Source: an uncultured Ferrimonas sp. (GTDB lineage Bacteria > Pseudomonadota > Gammaproteobacteria > Enterobacterales > Shewanellaceae). Taken from it: a DNA stretch of 64,000 nucleotides. Every line of letters starts with the position of its first letter. Position 1 is the first letter of the stretch. The stretch spans positions 91,533 through 155,532 of the forward strand of contig NZ_CANLCI010000003.1 in NCBI RefSeq assembly GCF_947489035.1, given 5' to 3'. The translations under genes and the position numbers were made by a program. Under the pieces are notes generated by a model. It did not search any database and was not told the DNA's origin. It worked only from the letters and a program-made list of their open reading frames with translations. Below are positions 9,883 through 19,823 of this stretch, in pieces.

Positions 9883-10203
9883 ATGTCAATGAAAAGCGCG
9901 AAAGAGTTTGCGGTTTGGATGATTGACCGCTTCGGTGATCAGCAGCAAGGGGTGTACCTGCAACGAGCTGATATTAAAGAGCTGTCCGGTCGACAGACGA
10001 TAAGGCAGGATTTCATTGCAGACATTCATGCCGAACTGACTCGGCACGGCATGGGTTTTGTTACCGACTCAATCAAAGAAAATTACTATCTGTTCTATTT
10101 GCCGCAACAGTATTGGAAACAGGTTGCTGATCGTTATGCCAGCAAGCCTGCCTCCAACATCCACACAATAGAAGCAAGCAAATTAACCCGACGAGGCCGT
10201 TAG
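9883..10203 (+). CDS. Small conserved-looking protein of unknown function
   Basis: 106-residue soluble protein, not recognised. It starts MSMKSAKEFAVWMIDRFG with a GGGGAG ribosome site seven bases upstream, is mixed alpha/beta in composition, has an aromatic cluster (ENYYLFYLPQQYW) and a basic C-terminus ending TRRGR. No signal peptide or membrane helix. Its stop overlaps the stop of the convergent acyl-CoA dehydrogenase gene by four bases, so transcripts of the two genes may interfere. Codon use is like its neighbours, which supports a real gene. Confidence 0.7.
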   Translation: MSMKSAKEFAVWMIDRFGDQQQGVYLQRADIKELSGRQTIRQDFIADIHAELTRHGMGFVTDSIKENYYLFYLPQQYWKQVADRYASKPASNIHTIEASKLTRRGR

Positions 10204-11960
10204 AACAGCTCGTTATCTAATGACATCGTCAGATCCGTTGGTGCCAAAGCGCTCACTAAGTGAGCATCGAAACGTGGCATCATCCGCCCAAAGTAGAATC
10301 CTGCGATTGCGCTCTTACGTTGTTTGAATTGCTCACTTTGCTCCGATTGAGGCAACGCATTCAACATCTTCAGCCACAGGTAACCGTAAGTGGCGTACCC
10401 CATGGCGTGCAGGTAATCCACCGCGGCTGCATTAACCGCATCCGCTTTGTTGTCGCTATTTTTAATCGTTATCGCCGCATCGATTAAGCGGTTGAAAGCC
10501 GCGTCTACCTGTTCAGCCCAGGCTTTATGTTCTGGCGCGACGACAGCGGTAACCTCTAGCGCTTGCGCTTGTAACGCTTTCAGCGCGGCGGCATCGTTAG
10601 GTAACACTTTACGTGCCAACAGATCAAGGGCTTGAATGCCGTTGGTGCCTTCATAGATTTGGGCAATACGCACATCCCGAACCAGCTGCTCTACCCCAGT
10701 TTCTCGAATGAAGCCGTGGCCACCAAATACTTGCTGGGCATGAACAGTGCTCTCTAAACCAAGATCAGTGAAAAATGCCTTACACAGTGGCACTAATAAG
10801 TTCACCATCTGTTCAGCTTCTTTCTTTCCATCGGTTGCAAACTTAGCTTTATCCAGCGCCATTCCGGTCATTACCGCCAAGGCACGGCTTGGCTCAGTCA
10901 TCGCAGCAATGGTGAGCAGCATCCGCCGCACATCACCATGCACCACAATGGGGTCGCTGTTGGCTGTGGTCGCCTGGCTTGCCCCTTTGCCTTGGTTGCG
11001 CTCTTTAGCGTAATTGGCGGCCATCTGATAGCCCATTTCGGCACAACCGATCCCTTGTAAGCTGATCGATAGGCGCTCGTAATTCATCATGGTGAACATT
11101 GCAACTAAGCCGCGGTTTGCTTTACCCAGCAAGAAGCCCGTTGCCTCTTCATAATGCATCACACAGGTTGCAGAGGCTTTGATCCCCATTTTGTGTTCAA
11201 GGGCACCGACATTAACGCCGTTACGTTCGCCCACACTGCCGTCGTCATTCGGCAAGTGTTTAGGCACAATAAACAGTGACAAACCTCGAGAGCCCGCTGG
11301 GGCATCGGGTAGGCGGGCTAACACCAAGTGCACCACGTTTTCCGTTAGGTCTTGATCACCACCAGTAATGAAAATCTTGGTGCCAGAAATTTTATAGCTG
11401 CCATCTTGCTGCGGTTCGGCTTTGGTGCGAACTCCACTAAGATCCGATCCCGACTGCGGCTCGGTCATGTCCATTGCACCGGCCCACTCACCGCTGTACA
11501 ACTTTGGCAAATAGGTTTGTTTTTGCGCGTGGCTGCCGTGACTTAAAATGCACAGTGCCGCCCCAGCGGTTAACGAAGGGTACAAGCTGAACGAGTTATT
11601 GGCGCTATAACACATCTCTTCGAACAGCACCCCCAAACTTTTGGGCATCCCCATACCGCCAAATTCTGGTGCGCCACCAAACCCAGCCCAACCGGACTCT
11701 GCGTAGGTTTGATACGCCTGCTTAAACCCATCTGGGGTGATAACCTGCCCTTGCTCCAGCTGCACTCCTTGCTCATCGCCTTGGCGATTGATCGGAGCCA
11801 GCAATTCCCCGCTGATCTTTGCGCCCTCTTCCAGAATCGCTAATGCGGTATCAGCATCGATGCTCTCGGCCAGCGCCGGCATCTGCTGCCATTGCTGCGG
11901 TGCCTTGAACACATCCATCAGAACAAATTGCATATCTTGCAGGGGCGCTTGGTAGGTCAT
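10200..11960 (-). CDS. Acyl-CoA dehydrogenase, DmdC/AidB-like C-terminal form
   Basis: 586-residue flavin-dependent acyl-CoA dehydrogenase of the long form with an extra C-terminal helical domain (PF12806 type), as in DmdC and many beta-oxidation enzymes of marine gammaproteobacteria. Family motifs are AMDMTEPQSGSDLS near residue 160, GTKIFITGGD near 195, the catalytic-region VFGGHGFIRETGVEQLVRDVRI near 415-435 and the FAD-binding YEGTNGIQALDL. Substrate chain length cannot be told from sequence. A PsrA-like palindrome sits about 32 bases before the start codon, which suggests control by fatty-acid status. DmdC-type activity on methylmercaptopropionyl-CoA is possible but there is no dmd neighbour. 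Confidence 0.87.
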   Translation of the reverse strand: MTYQAPLQDMQFVLMDVFKAPQQWQQMPALAESIDADTALAILEEGAKISGELLAPINRQGDEQGVQLEQGQVITPDGFKQAYQTYAESGWAGFGGAPEFGGMGMPKSLGVLFEEMCYSANNSFSLYPSLTAGAALCILSHGSHAQKQTYLPKLYSGEWAGAMDMTEPQSGSDLSGVRTKAEPQQDGSYKISGTKIFITGGDQDLTENVVHLVLARLPDAPAGSRGLSLFIVPKHLPNDDGSVGERNGVNVGALEHKMGIKASATCVMHYEEATGFLLGKANRGLVAMFTMMNYERLSISLQGIGCAEMGYQMAANYAKERNQGKGASQATTANSDPIVVHGDVRRMLLTIAAMTEPSRALAVMTGMALDKAKFATDGKKEAEQMVNLLVPLCKAFFTDLGLESTVHAQQVFGGHGFIRETGVEQLVRDVRIAQIYEGTNGIQALDLLARKVLPNDAAALKALQAQALEVTAVVAPEHKAWAEQVDAAFNRLIDAAITIKNSDNKADAVNAAAVDYLHAMGYATYGYLWLKMLNALPQSEQSEQFKQRKSAIAGFYFGRMMPRFDAHLVSALAPTDLTMSLDNELF

Positions 11961-11991
11961 AGGATCCCTTTCTAAATGTAAACGGCCTTTT

Positions 11992-12006
11992 TAAACGATT
12001 GTTTGA
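11992..12006. promoter_or_regulatory. PsrA-like operator upstream of the acyl-CoA dehydrogenase
   Basis: TAAACGATTGTTTGA contains AAAC-N4-GTTTG, the published PsrA half-site arrangement. It lies 32 bases upstream of the dehydrogenase start. A similar site precedes fadH at 31691. Assignment is by pattern only. Confidence 0.5.
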
Positions 12007-12100
12007 TTTTAGACTGACAAGCGGTCAAATCAAGCACTGATTTGACCCTCAGCCTGACTATTGCATTTTGATACAGAGTGATAACTCAACGGATGCACAC

Positions 12101-12126
12101 AAAAAAGGAGGGCACTGCCCTCCTTA
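12101..12126 (-). terminator. Terminator at the end of the pyrF operon
   Basis: Stem GGAGGGCA/TGCCCTCC with a tight loop and a TTTTTT tail on the minus strand, starting five bases after the pyrF stop. Confidence 0.88.
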
Positions 12127-12130
12127 TTGA

Positions 12131-12826
12131 TTAAATCGTTGCGTTGATGCTATCGAGCATTGCGATGGGATCATCACTTTGAGTGATTGGCCTGCCAACG
12201 ACTAAATAGTCTGAGCCCGCGCTGATCGCTTGTTGAGGGGTCATTACCCGCTGCTGATCACCGTTATCTGCCCCAGCGGGCCGGATCCCAGGCGTCACCA
12301 GTTTGAATTCTTGCCCCAAGGTCTGTTTCAACAAGCTGGCTTCTTTTGCCGAACACACCACCCCATCAAGCCCACACTGCTGTGCCAATGTGGCCAGCGA
12401 TAACACGTGATCATTGGCGGATTTATCGATGTTCAGCTCTGCTAGCTCGGGCTCGGTCATGCTGGTTAACATGGTAACTCCGATCAACAGCGGAGCCTTG
12501 TCACCATACGGCTGCAATGCCTTCGCTGCAGCACGCATCATGTTGCCACCGCCGCTGGCATGAACGTTTACCATCCAAACTCCCAACTCCGCGGCCGCGG
12601 TAACGGCTTTCGCAACGGTGTTGGGAATGTCATGAAATTTTAAATCAAGAAACACATCAAACTTTTTGGCGATAAGCTGGCGAACTAATTCAGGGCCAAA
12701 TAAGGTAAACAGTTCTTTGCCGACTTTTAATCGACACTTGCTGGGATCCAGCTGAGCGACCAATGCCAGCACTTGCTGCTGGTCATCAAAATCTAACGCC
12801 ACCAAAATTTTTGGATCGTTTGTCAT
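12131..12826 (-). CDS. pyrF: Orotidine 5'-phosphate decarboxylase
   Basis: 231-residue (beta/alpha)8 enzyme that decarboxylates OMP to UMP, the last step of pyrimidine biosynthesis. The substrate-binding first strand is ILVALDFDD, the catalytic Asp-Lys array is [12 protein letters not shown] near residues 60-72, and the phosphate-binding end is LVVGRPITQ near residue 213. It follows lapB by 43 bases with its own ribosome site, the same lapA-lapB-pyrF order as in enterobacteria, and ends the long minus-strand block. Confidence 0.96.
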   Translation of the reverse strand: MTNDPKILVALDFDDQQQVLALVAQLDPSKCRLKVGKELFTLFGPELVRQLIAKKFDVFLDLKFHDIPNTVAKAVTAAAELGVWMVNVHASGGGNMMRAAAKALQPYGDKAPLLIGVTMLTSMTEPELAELNIDKSANDHVLSLATLAQQCGLDGVVCSAKEASLLKQTLGQEFKLVTPGIRPAGADNGDQQRVMTPQQAISAGSDYLVVGRPITQSDDPIAMLDSINATI

Positions 12827-12869
12827 TGTTATTCTCCGTAGGGTGATCCCAGTTCTTTATTGACTGGTT

Positions 12870-14018
12870 TTAATCGCCATCGAGTCCCTGGATCCGCTGA
12901 ATTTGCCCCCATGATTTACATGATGGGCAGTGCCAGTAAAGGCTATGGCCAGGAAACCCGCATTGTATACAGCGGTATTTAGGCCGCAATCTTATCTGCT
13001 TTCCAACTAAGTCGCTCAACAACATCAAACTGTCTCGGCTAGATTCCGATGCCATCGCATCAGCATGCAGTTGCATCAGCCGATGGAAGCCTTTCATTGT
13101 TGGCTGGCGCTTTAAGTGAGCAAGGATCATCTGCTCTGCTTGTTCTGGCGCCATGGTTTCGGCCAACGCTAAGGTCACGGTTGCCGATGGCTGTTTCTCC
13201 AAGACCAACTGCAACAGTTCGGCGTATTCGTCACGGCGCTGCGTCTCGGTAAAAGGTTGCTGTGCTCGCGGTAGCGTTTCTGCAAACCACTCTGGGGCCA
13301 ATTGGGCAATGCTACCCAGTGCGGTAATCGCATCATTGAACCGTCGCTGCTCACAGGCCAAATCAAATTGAGCTAAGTAAGCACGACCACAACATTCATC
13401 TTGCTTAAGTGCTTGCAGCCAAAAGTCTTGTTGCTCTTTTTCTGACTTGGACTCTTGCGCTAATTGGCAATAGAAATGGGCGACTTGGGGCGCCAACTGC
13501 TTACGCCGGGCACGTTTAAAGCGTTTCACCAAATGAATGGCTTTCCACCACTCTTTGGTTGCTTGGTACACCGACAGGAGCTGTTTTTCAGCTTCGTCAC
13601 TGTGATCAGGATCTTTAACCAGCTGCAATAAGATCTCTTCAGCACGGTCAAACAGGCCCGCAGCCAAATAATCTTTAGCCAGTTCCATCATCGCCATGTC
13701 TTTTTGCGCTAATGACAAACTTGGCCGGGCAATGAGATTTTGGTGAATTCGAATAGAGCGGTCAACTTCACCGCGTTTGCGGAATAGGTTGCCTAAAGAG
13801 AGGTGTGTATCGAAGGTTTCCGAATCGACTTGAAGCAATTCGATGAACCGATCAACCGCTTTGTCCGGTTGATCAGAAAGCAGAAAGTTAAGCCCCTCGA
13901 AATAGTTTTTCGATAGGCTTTCACTGCTGCGCTGCTGATTGATGCGTGTGCTTCTTTTGCCCATGTACCAGCCATAGGCTGCTGCTATCGGCAGAAGCAA
14001 AAAAAGCAGTTCAAGCAT
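12870..14018 (-). CDS. lapB: Lipopolysaccharide assembly protein B
   Basis: 382-residue inner-membrane adaptor (formerly YciM) that controls LPS amount by presenting LpxC to FtsH. The N-terminal anchor MLELLFLLLPIAAAYGWYMG is almost identical to E. coli LapB; the cytoplasmic part carries TPR repeats from about residue 35 to 330 (NFLLSDQPDKAVDRF, HLSLGNLFRKRGEVDRSIRI). The C-terminal rubredoxin-like metal site has two CxxC pairs (CIQCG and CPSC, residues about 357-373). Its ATG overlaps the last base of lapA, indicating coupled translation. Confidence 0.95.
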   Translation of the reverse strand: MLELLFLLLPIAAAYGWYMGKRSTRINQQRSSESLSKNYFEGLNFLLSDQPDKAVDRFIELLQVDSETFDTHLSLGNLFRKRGEVDRSIRIHQNLIARPSLSLAQKDMAMMELAKDYLAAGLFDRAEEILLQLVKDPDHSDEAEKQLLSVYQATKEWWKAIHLVKRFKRARRKQLAPQVAHFYCQLAQESKSEKEQQDFWLQALKQDECCGRAYLAQFDLACEQRRFNDAITALGSIAQLAPEWFAETLPRAQQPFTETQRRDEYAELLQLVLEKQPSATVTLALAETMAPEQAEQMILAHLKRQPTMKGFHRLMQLHADAMASESSRDSLMLLSDLVGKQIRLRPKYRCIQCGFPGHSLYWHCPSCKSWGQIQRIQGLDGD

Positions 14019-14281
14019 CAGTTTTGGTTAGCTTCCGTATGTTTGTTCAAACGCCCTTTTAAGCCACGTAACGCAACTTTTTGACGAATGATGATAGCGA
14101 ATGCCAGCAGCCAGCTAATCACAAAACCGGAGAGGAACACTGCGCCAATAACCCAAGATAAGGCGAACTCGCCTTGGGCGATGAAGTAGTTAACCTCAAC
14201 CAACTGGTTGTTACGAGCACCAAATGCCATGGTGATGATGAACAGTGCAGCGATAACTGCGGTAATTAAGAATGCTTTCAC
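14018..14281 (-). CDS. lapA: Lipopolysaccharide assembly protein A
   Basis: Small inner-membrane protein (formerly YciS, DUF1049) that acts with LapB. Two membrane helices, with the family motif GARNNQLVEVNYFIAQGEF between them (E. coli has GAQNDQQVTFNYLLAQGEY), followed by a basic coiled-coil tail. I place the start at a GTG at 14281 (87 residues) because the protein then begins VKAFLITAV like LapA relatives; a longer frame only starts from a TTG at 14326. A weak AAAGG lies eight bases before the GTG. First gene after the ihfB terminator. Confidence 0.85.
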   Translation of the reverse strand: MKAFLITAVIAALFIITMAFGARNNQLVEVNYFIAQGEFALSWVIGAVFLSGFVISWLLAFAIIIRQKVALRGLKGRLNKHTEANQN

Positions 14282-14354
14282 AACTTTGCCTTTAACCCAG
14301 AGTGAAGAACTCGGATTATCCAACAAAAATCAACGCCAAGCTACTAACAGATAA

Positions 14355-14385
14355 GAAAAAACCCCGCTTTGTGGGCGGGGTTTTA
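14355..14385 (-). terminator. Terminator after ihfB
   Basis: Stem CCCCGC/GCGGGG with a TTTTTT tail on the minus strand, directly downstream of ihfB. Partial readthrough into lapA is possible because no clear lapA promoter is seen. Confidence 0.88.
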
Positions 14386-14396
14386 GAACAACAAAC

Positions 14397-14678
14397 TTAA
14401 GCGTTATTAACGCGCTCGCGCAGTTCTTTGCCGGGTTTGAAGTGTGGAACGTATTTGCCGTTAAGCTCAACAGATTGACCCGTTTTCGGGTTCCGTCCAA
14501 CACGAGGTGCTCGATAGTGCAGTGAGAAGCTCCCGAATCCGCGGATTTCGATACGATCCCCGCTCTCCAAAGAACTCGCCATCTGCTCGATCATCTCTTT
14601 GATGGCACCTTCCACATCCTTGCCGGAAAGGTGCGACTGCTTGCTGGCAAGTCGTTCAATAAGTTCGGATTTAGTCAT
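14397..14678 (-). CDS. ihfB: Integration host factor beta subunit
   Basis: 93-residue HU/IHF-family DNA-bending protein; forms a heterodimer with IhfA and shapes promoters, recombination sites and origins. It begins [11 protein letters not shown], and carries the DNA-intercalating arm with the family motif [27 protein letters not shown]. The [16 protein letters not shown] strand identifies the beta subunit. It follows rpsA, the usual gammaproteobacterial order. Confidence 0.97.
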   Translation of the reverse strand: MTKSELIERLASKQSHLSGKDVEGAIKEMIEQMASSLESGDRIEIRGFGSFSLHYRAPRVGRNPKTGQSVELNGKYVPHFKPGKELRERVNNA

Positions 14679-14707
14679 CCTCGCTCTCCTGAATAGCCAA
14701 ATACAGT

Positions 14708-14745
14708 CGCCTGTGGGAGGCTAATGCCCCCCACTTTGCAGGCGA
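14708..14745 (-). other. Stable hairpin between rpsA and ihfB
   Basis: CGCCTG (14709-14714) pairs with CAGGCG (14739-14744), with an inner GGGAGGC/GCCCCCC pairing. It begins right at the rpsA stop and has no T-run after it, so it may stabilise the rpsA mRNA end or attenuate ihfB rather than terminate fully. Confidence 0.5.
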
Positions 14746-16416
14746 TTAGTCGTTGCGTGCAGCTTTGAAGGCTTCAGCCATCGCACTTGAGAACACAGTT
14801 TCTTCTTTCTGGTTCAGAGTTTCGATTGCTTCTTTCTCTTCAGCTTCGTCTTTCGCACGGATAGACAGGGAGATAGTGCGGTTCTTACGGTCTACGCCCA
14901 TAATCTTCGCTTCAACCTGCTCACCAGCGTTCAGGACAGTGCTCGCATCTTCGATACGGTCACGAGAGATGTCAGCTACACGGATGTAACCTTCAGCGTT
15001 CTCGCCCAGCTCTACGGTAGCGCCTTTAGCGTCTACTGCAGTGATGGTACCAATAACGATAGCACCTTTTTTGTTGTCAGCTAGGTACTTGTTAAACGGA
15101 TCTTCTTCGATCTGCTTAACGCCCAGAGAAATGCGCTCACGCTCTGGATCTACAGACAGAACTACAGCGTGGATTTCATCGCCCTTCTTGAAGTCACGAA
15201 CAGCGTCGTCGCCGTTAGCAGCCCAAGAGATGTCGGACAGGTGAACCAGACCGTCGATGCCGCCTTCCAGGCCGATGAAGATACCGAAGTCAGTGATAGA
15301 CTTGATCTTACCGGTAACTTTATCGCCTTTCGCGAAGTTCTGAGAGAAGTCTTCCCAAGGGTTAGACTTACACTGTTTCAGACCCAGGGAGATACGACGA
15401 CGTTCTTCGTCGATGTCCAGAACCATAACTTCCACAGAGTCACCCAGGTTAACAACCTTAGATGGGTGGATGTTCTTGTTGGTCCAATCCATTTCAGAAA
15501 CGTGTACCAGACCTTCAACGCCTTCTTCGATTTCAACGAAGCAACCGTAGTCGGTCAGGTTGGTTACGCGACCAGTCAGGCGTGCGCCTTCTGGGTAACG
15601 GTTAGCGATAGAAACCCATGGATCTTCACCCAGTTGCTTCAGACCCAGAGAAACACGGGTACGCTCACGGTCAAACTTCAGAACCTTAACGTTGATTTCG
15701 TCACCAACGTTAACGATTTCAGAAGGATGCTTAACGCGCTTCCAAGCCATATCAGTGATGTGCAGCAGGCCGTCAACACCGCCCAGATCTACGAACGCGC
15801 CGTAGTCGGTCAGGTTCTTAACGATACCCTTAACTTCTTGGCCTTCAGCCAAGTTCTCAAGCAGCTGCTCACGCTCAACAGAGTTTTCAGACTCGATAAC
15901 TGCACGACGAGAAACAACAACGTTGTTACGCTTCTGGTCCAGCTTGATTACCTTGAACTCCAGATCTTTGCCTTCCAGGTGCGCGGTATCGCGTACTGGA
16001 CGAACATCAACCAAAGAACCAGGCAAGAAGGCACGGATGCCGTCAAGCTCAACAGTGAAACCGCCTTTAACTTTACCGTTGATAACACCGATAACAGTCT
16101 CTTGCTCTTCGTATGCCTTCTCCAGACGTACCCAAGCTTCGTGACGCTTAGCTTTTTCGCGAGACAGTTGAGTCTCACCGAAACCGTCTTCGATTGCGTC
16201 CAGAGCTACGTCTACAACAGCGCCGATTTCGATTTCCAGCTCGCCTTTGGCGTTCTTAAACTGGTCAGCTGGGATAGCAGACTCAGATTTAAGACCAGCG
16301 TCAACCAGAACGATGCCGTTCTCGATTGCAATTACGGTACCTTGAACGATTGCACCTGGACGGGTTTCCAGTTGTTGCAAGGACTCTTCAAACAGTTGAG
16401 CAAATGATTCAGTCAT
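14746..16416 (-). CDS. rpsA: 30S ribosomal protein S1
   Basis: 556 residues, against 557 in E. coli. Six S1/OB repeats run through the protein; the later ones are seen as [48 protein letters not shown] and a final divergent copy. S1 unfolds mRNA and delivers it to the 30S subunit. The ATG at 16416 ([13 protein letters not shown]) matches S1 proteins; an upstream ATG at 16452 would add 12 unrelated residues. No Shine-Dalgarno precedes it, as in E. coli rpsA, and the upstream leader can fold into GGA hairpins. Confidence 0.97.
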   Translation of the reverse strand: MTESFAQLFEESLQQLETRPGAIVQGTVIAIENGIVLVDAGLKSESAIPADQFKNAKGELEIEIGAVVDVALDAIEDGFGETQLSREKAKRHEAWVRLEKAYEEQETVIGVINGKVKGGFTVELDGIRAFLPGSLVDVRPVRDTAHLEGKDLEFKVIKLDQKRNNVVVSRRAVIESENSVEREQLLENLAEGQEVKGIVKNLTDYGAFVDLGGVDGLLHITDMAWKRVKHPSEIVNVGDEINVKVLKFDRERTRVSLGLKQLGEDPWVSIANRYPEGARLTGRVTNLTDYGCFVEIEEGVEGLVHVSEMDWTNKNIHPSKVVNLGDSVEVMVLDIDEERRRISLGLKQCKSNPWEDFSQNFAKGDKVTGKIKSITDFGIFIGLEGGIDGLVHLSDISWAANGDDAVRDFKKGDEIHAVVLSVDPERERISLGVKQIEEDPFNKYLADNKKGAIVIGTITAVDAKGATVELGENAEGYIRVADISRDRIEDASTVLNAGEQVEAKIMGVDRKNRTISLSIRAKDEAEEKEAIETLNQKEETVFSSAMAEAFKAARND

Positions 16417-16512
16417 GAATATACAAACTTTATTTAGGTCGTCCACGGCCATCCTGGACGTGGGGTTGTGTCCTTTGCCCGCTTCATCCTTGAGGCAGAC
16501 GGTCAGTTGGGA
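16417..16512 (-). promoter_or_regulatory. rpsA leader with GGA-loop hairpins, probable S1 autoregulatory element
   Basis: Between cmk and rpsA the minus-strand transcript can form CCACG...CGTGG (16443-16463) with GGA in the loop, and GCC...GGC (about 16478-16495), also with GGA in the loop. No Shine-Dalgarno is present ahead of the ATG. This is the layout described for the E. coli S1 leader, whose GGA loops recruit S1 and allow autogenous control. Folding was judged by eye. Confidence 0.6.
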
Positions 16513-17205
16513 TCACACCGTTTTGGCGCAATCCACTTTGGTTACTACGTAGTTAAATACCGCATCAACAACTTGATCGATGGTTAACGACGTAGTGTCA
16601 ATTTCCAGAGCATCTTCGGCCGGCTTCAACGGTGCCACCTTACGGTTAGCATCGCGGTAGTCACGATCTTGGATCTCTGTCAAAAGGCGGTCAATGCTAA
16701 CATCATAGCCCTTATCCTTCAACTGAGCGAAGCGGCGTTTTGCCCTTTCTTCTGCGCTGGCAGTTAAGAAAACTTTCGCTTCAGCATCAGTGAATACCAC
16801 GGTCCCCATGTCACGCCCGTCGGCGATCAATCCAGGGGATTGGCGGAAGGCTCGTTGTCGGCGTAATAATGCTTCACGTACGCGGGGGAAAACCGCCACT
16901 TTGGAGGCGGCATCCGCACATTCTTGGCTGCGGATCTCTGGGGTTACGTCTTCGCCTTCGAGAATGACGCGCACGCCATCATCGCTAGGGTTAAATTGCA
17001 CATCCAAATGAGCGGCAAGTAATGCCAGTGCATCTTCGTTGCCAAGATCAACATTGTGGTGCAGAGCCGCTAACGCCAATACGCGAAAGGTTGCGCCAGA
17101 ATCGAGCAAGTGCCAACCAAGACGATCCGCCAAGCGTTGGCAGATGGTGCCTTTGCCTGCGCCACTTGGACCATCGATGGTAATAACCGGTGCCTGTTCA
17201 GGCAT
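16513..17205 (-). CDS. cmk: Cytidylate kinase
   Basis: 230-residue P-loop kinase that phosphorylates CMP and dCMP. The ATP loop is GPSGAGKGT at residues about 12-20, the CMP-binding RDMGTVVF motif lies near residue 131, and the lid is the basic [12 protein letters not shown] segment. The start at 17205 ([12 protein letters not shown]) has a perfect GGAGGA six bases upstream; the frame runs further up to 17244 without a ribosome site. It sits between aroA and rpsA as in most gammaproteobacteria. Confidence 0.96.
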   Translation of the reverse strand: MPEQAPVITIDGPSGAGKGTICQRLADRLGWHLLDSGATFRVLALAALHHNVDLGNEDALALLAAHLDVQFNPSDDGVRVILEGEDVTPEIRSQECADAASKVAVFPRVREALLRRQRAFRQSPGLIADGRDMGTVVFTDAEAKVFLTASAEERAKRRFAQLKDKGYDVSIDRLLTEIQDRDYRDANRKVAPLKPAEDALEIDTTSLTIDQVVDAVFNYVVTKVDCAKTV

Positions 17206-17348
17206 AGTTATCCTCCAAATACAAAATATTAAACGCCACATCAAAGAGATGCAGCGCTCGTGAAAAATCGTGGCGCATTATACACAACTGCCATGCAATT
17301 GCGCGCGCCAAAATCAAATTTGCTTCAGCTTAGCCAACTTATGAAGTT

Positions 17349-18641
17349 TTACTCGGTTGATTGACTTAACCGGGCCAGCTGTTGGAAATAATCGGGGAAG
17401 GTTTTTGCGGTGCAATCGGGATCATTAATGGTGATCCGCTGGCCACCAATCGCCAACATCGAAAAACACATCGCAATGCGGTGATCGTTGTAGGTGTCAA
17501 TTTCAGCATGGTGTAGCGGTGCTGGGGTTACCGAGATGTAGTCTTCACCCTCTTCCACGATGGCGCCCACTTTACGCAGCTCCGTTGCCATGGCAGCCAA
17601 ACGATCGGTTTCTTTTACCCGCCAATTGTAAATATTACGAATGGTGGTGGTGCCACGGGCAAACAATGCCGTTGTGGCAATGGTCATCGCGGCATCTGGG
17701 ATGTGGTTTAGATCCAAATCAACGCCAGTTAATGCGGCACCAGAACAGGTGATGTGATCGTCATGCCATTCGACCTGTGCGCCCATGGCCGTAAGCACAT
17801 CCGCAAAATACTTATCGCCCTGTAAGCTCAGTTTACCAACACCGTGCACGGTAACTGGACCATTACCTAAGGCACCGGCCGCTAAAAAGTAGGAAGCCGA
17901 CGAGGCGTCGCCTTCCACTAAAAAGCGATCGGCAGCGAGGTATTGCTGCCCAGCTCGCACCACCAGTTGCTGATACTGGTTATTCTCGACCTTTACCCCG
18001 AAGCGTGCCATCAACGCGATGGTGATATCGATGTAAGGCTTTGAGACTAAATCACCAACCACATTGATGATGACATCCTCATTAACCAGTGGCGCGGTCA
18101 TCAGTAAGGCCGTTAAAAACTGCGACGAAATTGACCCATCAATGTCGACCTCGCCACCGCGAAGCTGACCGGCAGTGATCTGCAATGGTGGGTAGCCATC
18201 GTTACCGAGGTAATCGATCTGAGCCCCCAAAGTTCGCAATGCATCGACTTGATGACCAATCGGTCGCTCGGCCATGCGCGGCTCACCAGTAAGGGTATAG
18301 ACGCCCTCGCCGACAGTTAACGCCGCAGCTAGCGGACGCATGGCGGTGCCGGCATTGCCTAAATACAACTCAAGTTGTTGAGCGGATGCGGCAATCGCGC
18401 CGGCCTTACCCTCGATCTCAATTTCACCATTGGCTTGATCTAACCACCGCCATTGCACCCCTAGAGACTTCAACGCCGCCAACATATGACGCACATCATC
18501 GGAATCCAGCAGGTTTGATAACACCGTGGTGCCCTTCGCCAATGCGGCTAACAGCAAGGCGCGGTTAGAGATACTTTTAGAGCCTGGTAAACGAATGTCG
18601 CCACTAACGCTGGCGATAGGATCGAGGGTAAGTTGCTTCAT
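17349..18641 (-). CDS. aroA: 5-enolpyruvylshikimate-3-phosphate synthase
   Basis: 430-residue class I EPSP synthase joining shikimate-3-phosphate and PEP in the chorismate pathway. Visible motifs are [18 protein letters not shown] (residues about 19-36), [11 protein letters not shown] near residue 95, [12 protein letters not shown] near 125 and the C-terminal [10 protein letters not shown]. The glyphosate-contact GNAGTAMRP is the sensitive class I form. It follows hisC by ten bases in the same operon. Confidence 0.97.
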   Translation of the reverse strand: MKQLTLDPIASVSGDIRLPGSKSISNRALLLAALAKGTTVLSNLLDSDDVRHMLAALKSLGVQWRWLDQANGEIEIEGKAGAIAASAQQLELYLGNAGTAMRPLAAALTVGEGVYTLTGEPRMAERPIGHQVDALRTLGAQIDYLGNDGYPPLQITAGQLRGGEVDIDGSISSQFLTALLMTAPLVNEDVIINVVGDLVSKPYIDITIALMARFGVKVENNQYQQLVVRAGQQYLAADRFLVEGDASSASYFLAAGALGNGPVTVHGVGKLSLQGDKYFADVLTAMGAQVEWHDDHITCSGAALTGVDLDLNHIPDAAMTIATTALFARGTTTIRNIYNWRVKETDRLAAMATELRKVGAIVEEGEDYISVTPAPLHHAEIDTYNDHRIAMCFSMLAIGGQRITINDPDCTAKTFPDYFQQLARLSQSTE

Positions 18642-18651
18642 GCAGTTCCTA

Positions 18652-19758
18652 TTACTTCTTTGAGGATAAAACGTGGTGCAGTGCGTTCATAAAGCGATCA
18701 TTTTCGGCGACTAAACCGATGCTGATCCGCAGGTGGTTAGGCATGCCGTAGCCGCCAATCGGACGAACAATCACCCCTTGATGCAGTAATGCTTCATAAA
18801 CGGCTTGGGCTTCAGCGATTTCGATGGTTAGGAAGTTGCCGTGGCTAGGGATGTAGGCAATGTTTTGGCTATCACACCAGCTCATTAACCGTGCCATCTC
18901 AGTTTTATTGAGTGCCACCGCGCGATTAACGTAATCGGTATCATCTAATACTGCTTCTGCAGCAGCCAAGGCCAGCATATTGCAATTAAACGGTTCGCGC
19001 ACGCGATTCAATAGATCCGCAAGTTCTGGGCTAGACAAAAGGTACCCAACACGCAAACCGGCCAAACCGAACGCTTTCGAGAAGGTGCGACTAATGGCCA
19101 AATTAGGGTACTGCTGTAACCAAGCAACTGAATCTGCACGTTCAGATTGTGGTACGTACTCAAAGTAGGCTTCATCCAGCACCACAATGATATTTTCAGG
19201 CACCTTCGCCAAGAATTCCGCCAATCGTTGTGGCGACAAGTAAGTGCCCGTTGGGTTGTTTGGGTTGGCGATGCAGATCATCCGAGTTTTGGGAGTGATG
19301 GCGGCCAACATACCATCTAAGTCGTGCCCCCATTCTACCGACGGGACGGCAACGGCAGTAGCCCCAATGCTTTGGGTTAACAGCGCGTAAACGATGAAGG
19401 CGTGCTTATCGAAAATTACTTCATCATCGCCGCTGATAAAAGTACGGAAGAGGATTTCCAACACTTCGTTCGAGCCATTACCAAGCGTGATTTGATCGGC
19501 ATTAACGTTGCAGTAGCTCGACAGCTTTTGCTTAAGATAAAACCCATTGGCATCGGGGTAGCGCGCCAATTCAGCGGTGGCTGCCGCAATGGCGCCCTGT
19601 GCTTTGGGGCTCAGTCCCAGTGGGTTTTCATTGGAAGCCAGCTTGACGATGTTGCTGATCCCCAGCTCTCGCTCTAACTCTTCAACTGGCTTTCCCGGTT
19701 GGTAAGGGTGTAGTCCGTTAACGCCCTGGTTTGCCAGAGCTTTGATATCGATAGCCAA
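18652..19758 (-). CDS. hisC: Histidinol-phosphate aminotransferase
   Basis: 368-residue PLP aminotransferase converting imidazole acetol-phosphate to histidinol-phosphate. Signature features are the N-terminal [14 protein letters not shown], the NPNNPTGTY turn and the PLP lysine in [16 protein letters not shown] (about residue 230). It lies in an aromatic/serine biosynthetic block rather than a his operon, as in pseudomonads and relatives, where such copies are often broad enough to serve in phenylalanine and tyrosine synthesis too. Confidence 0.94.
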   Translation of the reverse strand: MAIDIKALANQGVNGLHPYQPGKPVEELERELGISNIVKLASNENPLGLSPKAQGAIAAATAELARYPDANGFYLKQKLSSYCNVNADQITLGNGSNEVLEILFRTFISGDDEVIFDKHAFIVYALLTQSIGATAVAVPSVEWGHDLDGMLAAITPKTRMICIANPNNPTGTYLSPQRLAEFLAKVPENIIVVLDEAYFEYVPQSERADSVAWLQQYPNLAISRTFSKAFGLAGLRVGYLLSSPELADLLNRVREPFNCNMLALAAAEAVLDDTDYVNRAVALNKTEMARLMSWCDSQNIAYIPSHGNFLTIEIAEAQAVYEALLHQGVIVRPIGGYGMPNHLRISIGLVAENDRFMNALHHVLSSKK

Positions 19759-19823
19759 ATCCTTGTCCTCGTTGTCGTTCTATTGGCAGTCTGCACTGCC
19801 GATAGGCGAGGCAGACTGGCTTT

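Noticed and set aside
15169..16407. 412-codon plus-strand frame opposite rpsA
   Set aside because: It is the shadow of a highly expressed S1 gene with strong codon bias; no ribosome site, no family likeness, and rpsA is certain.
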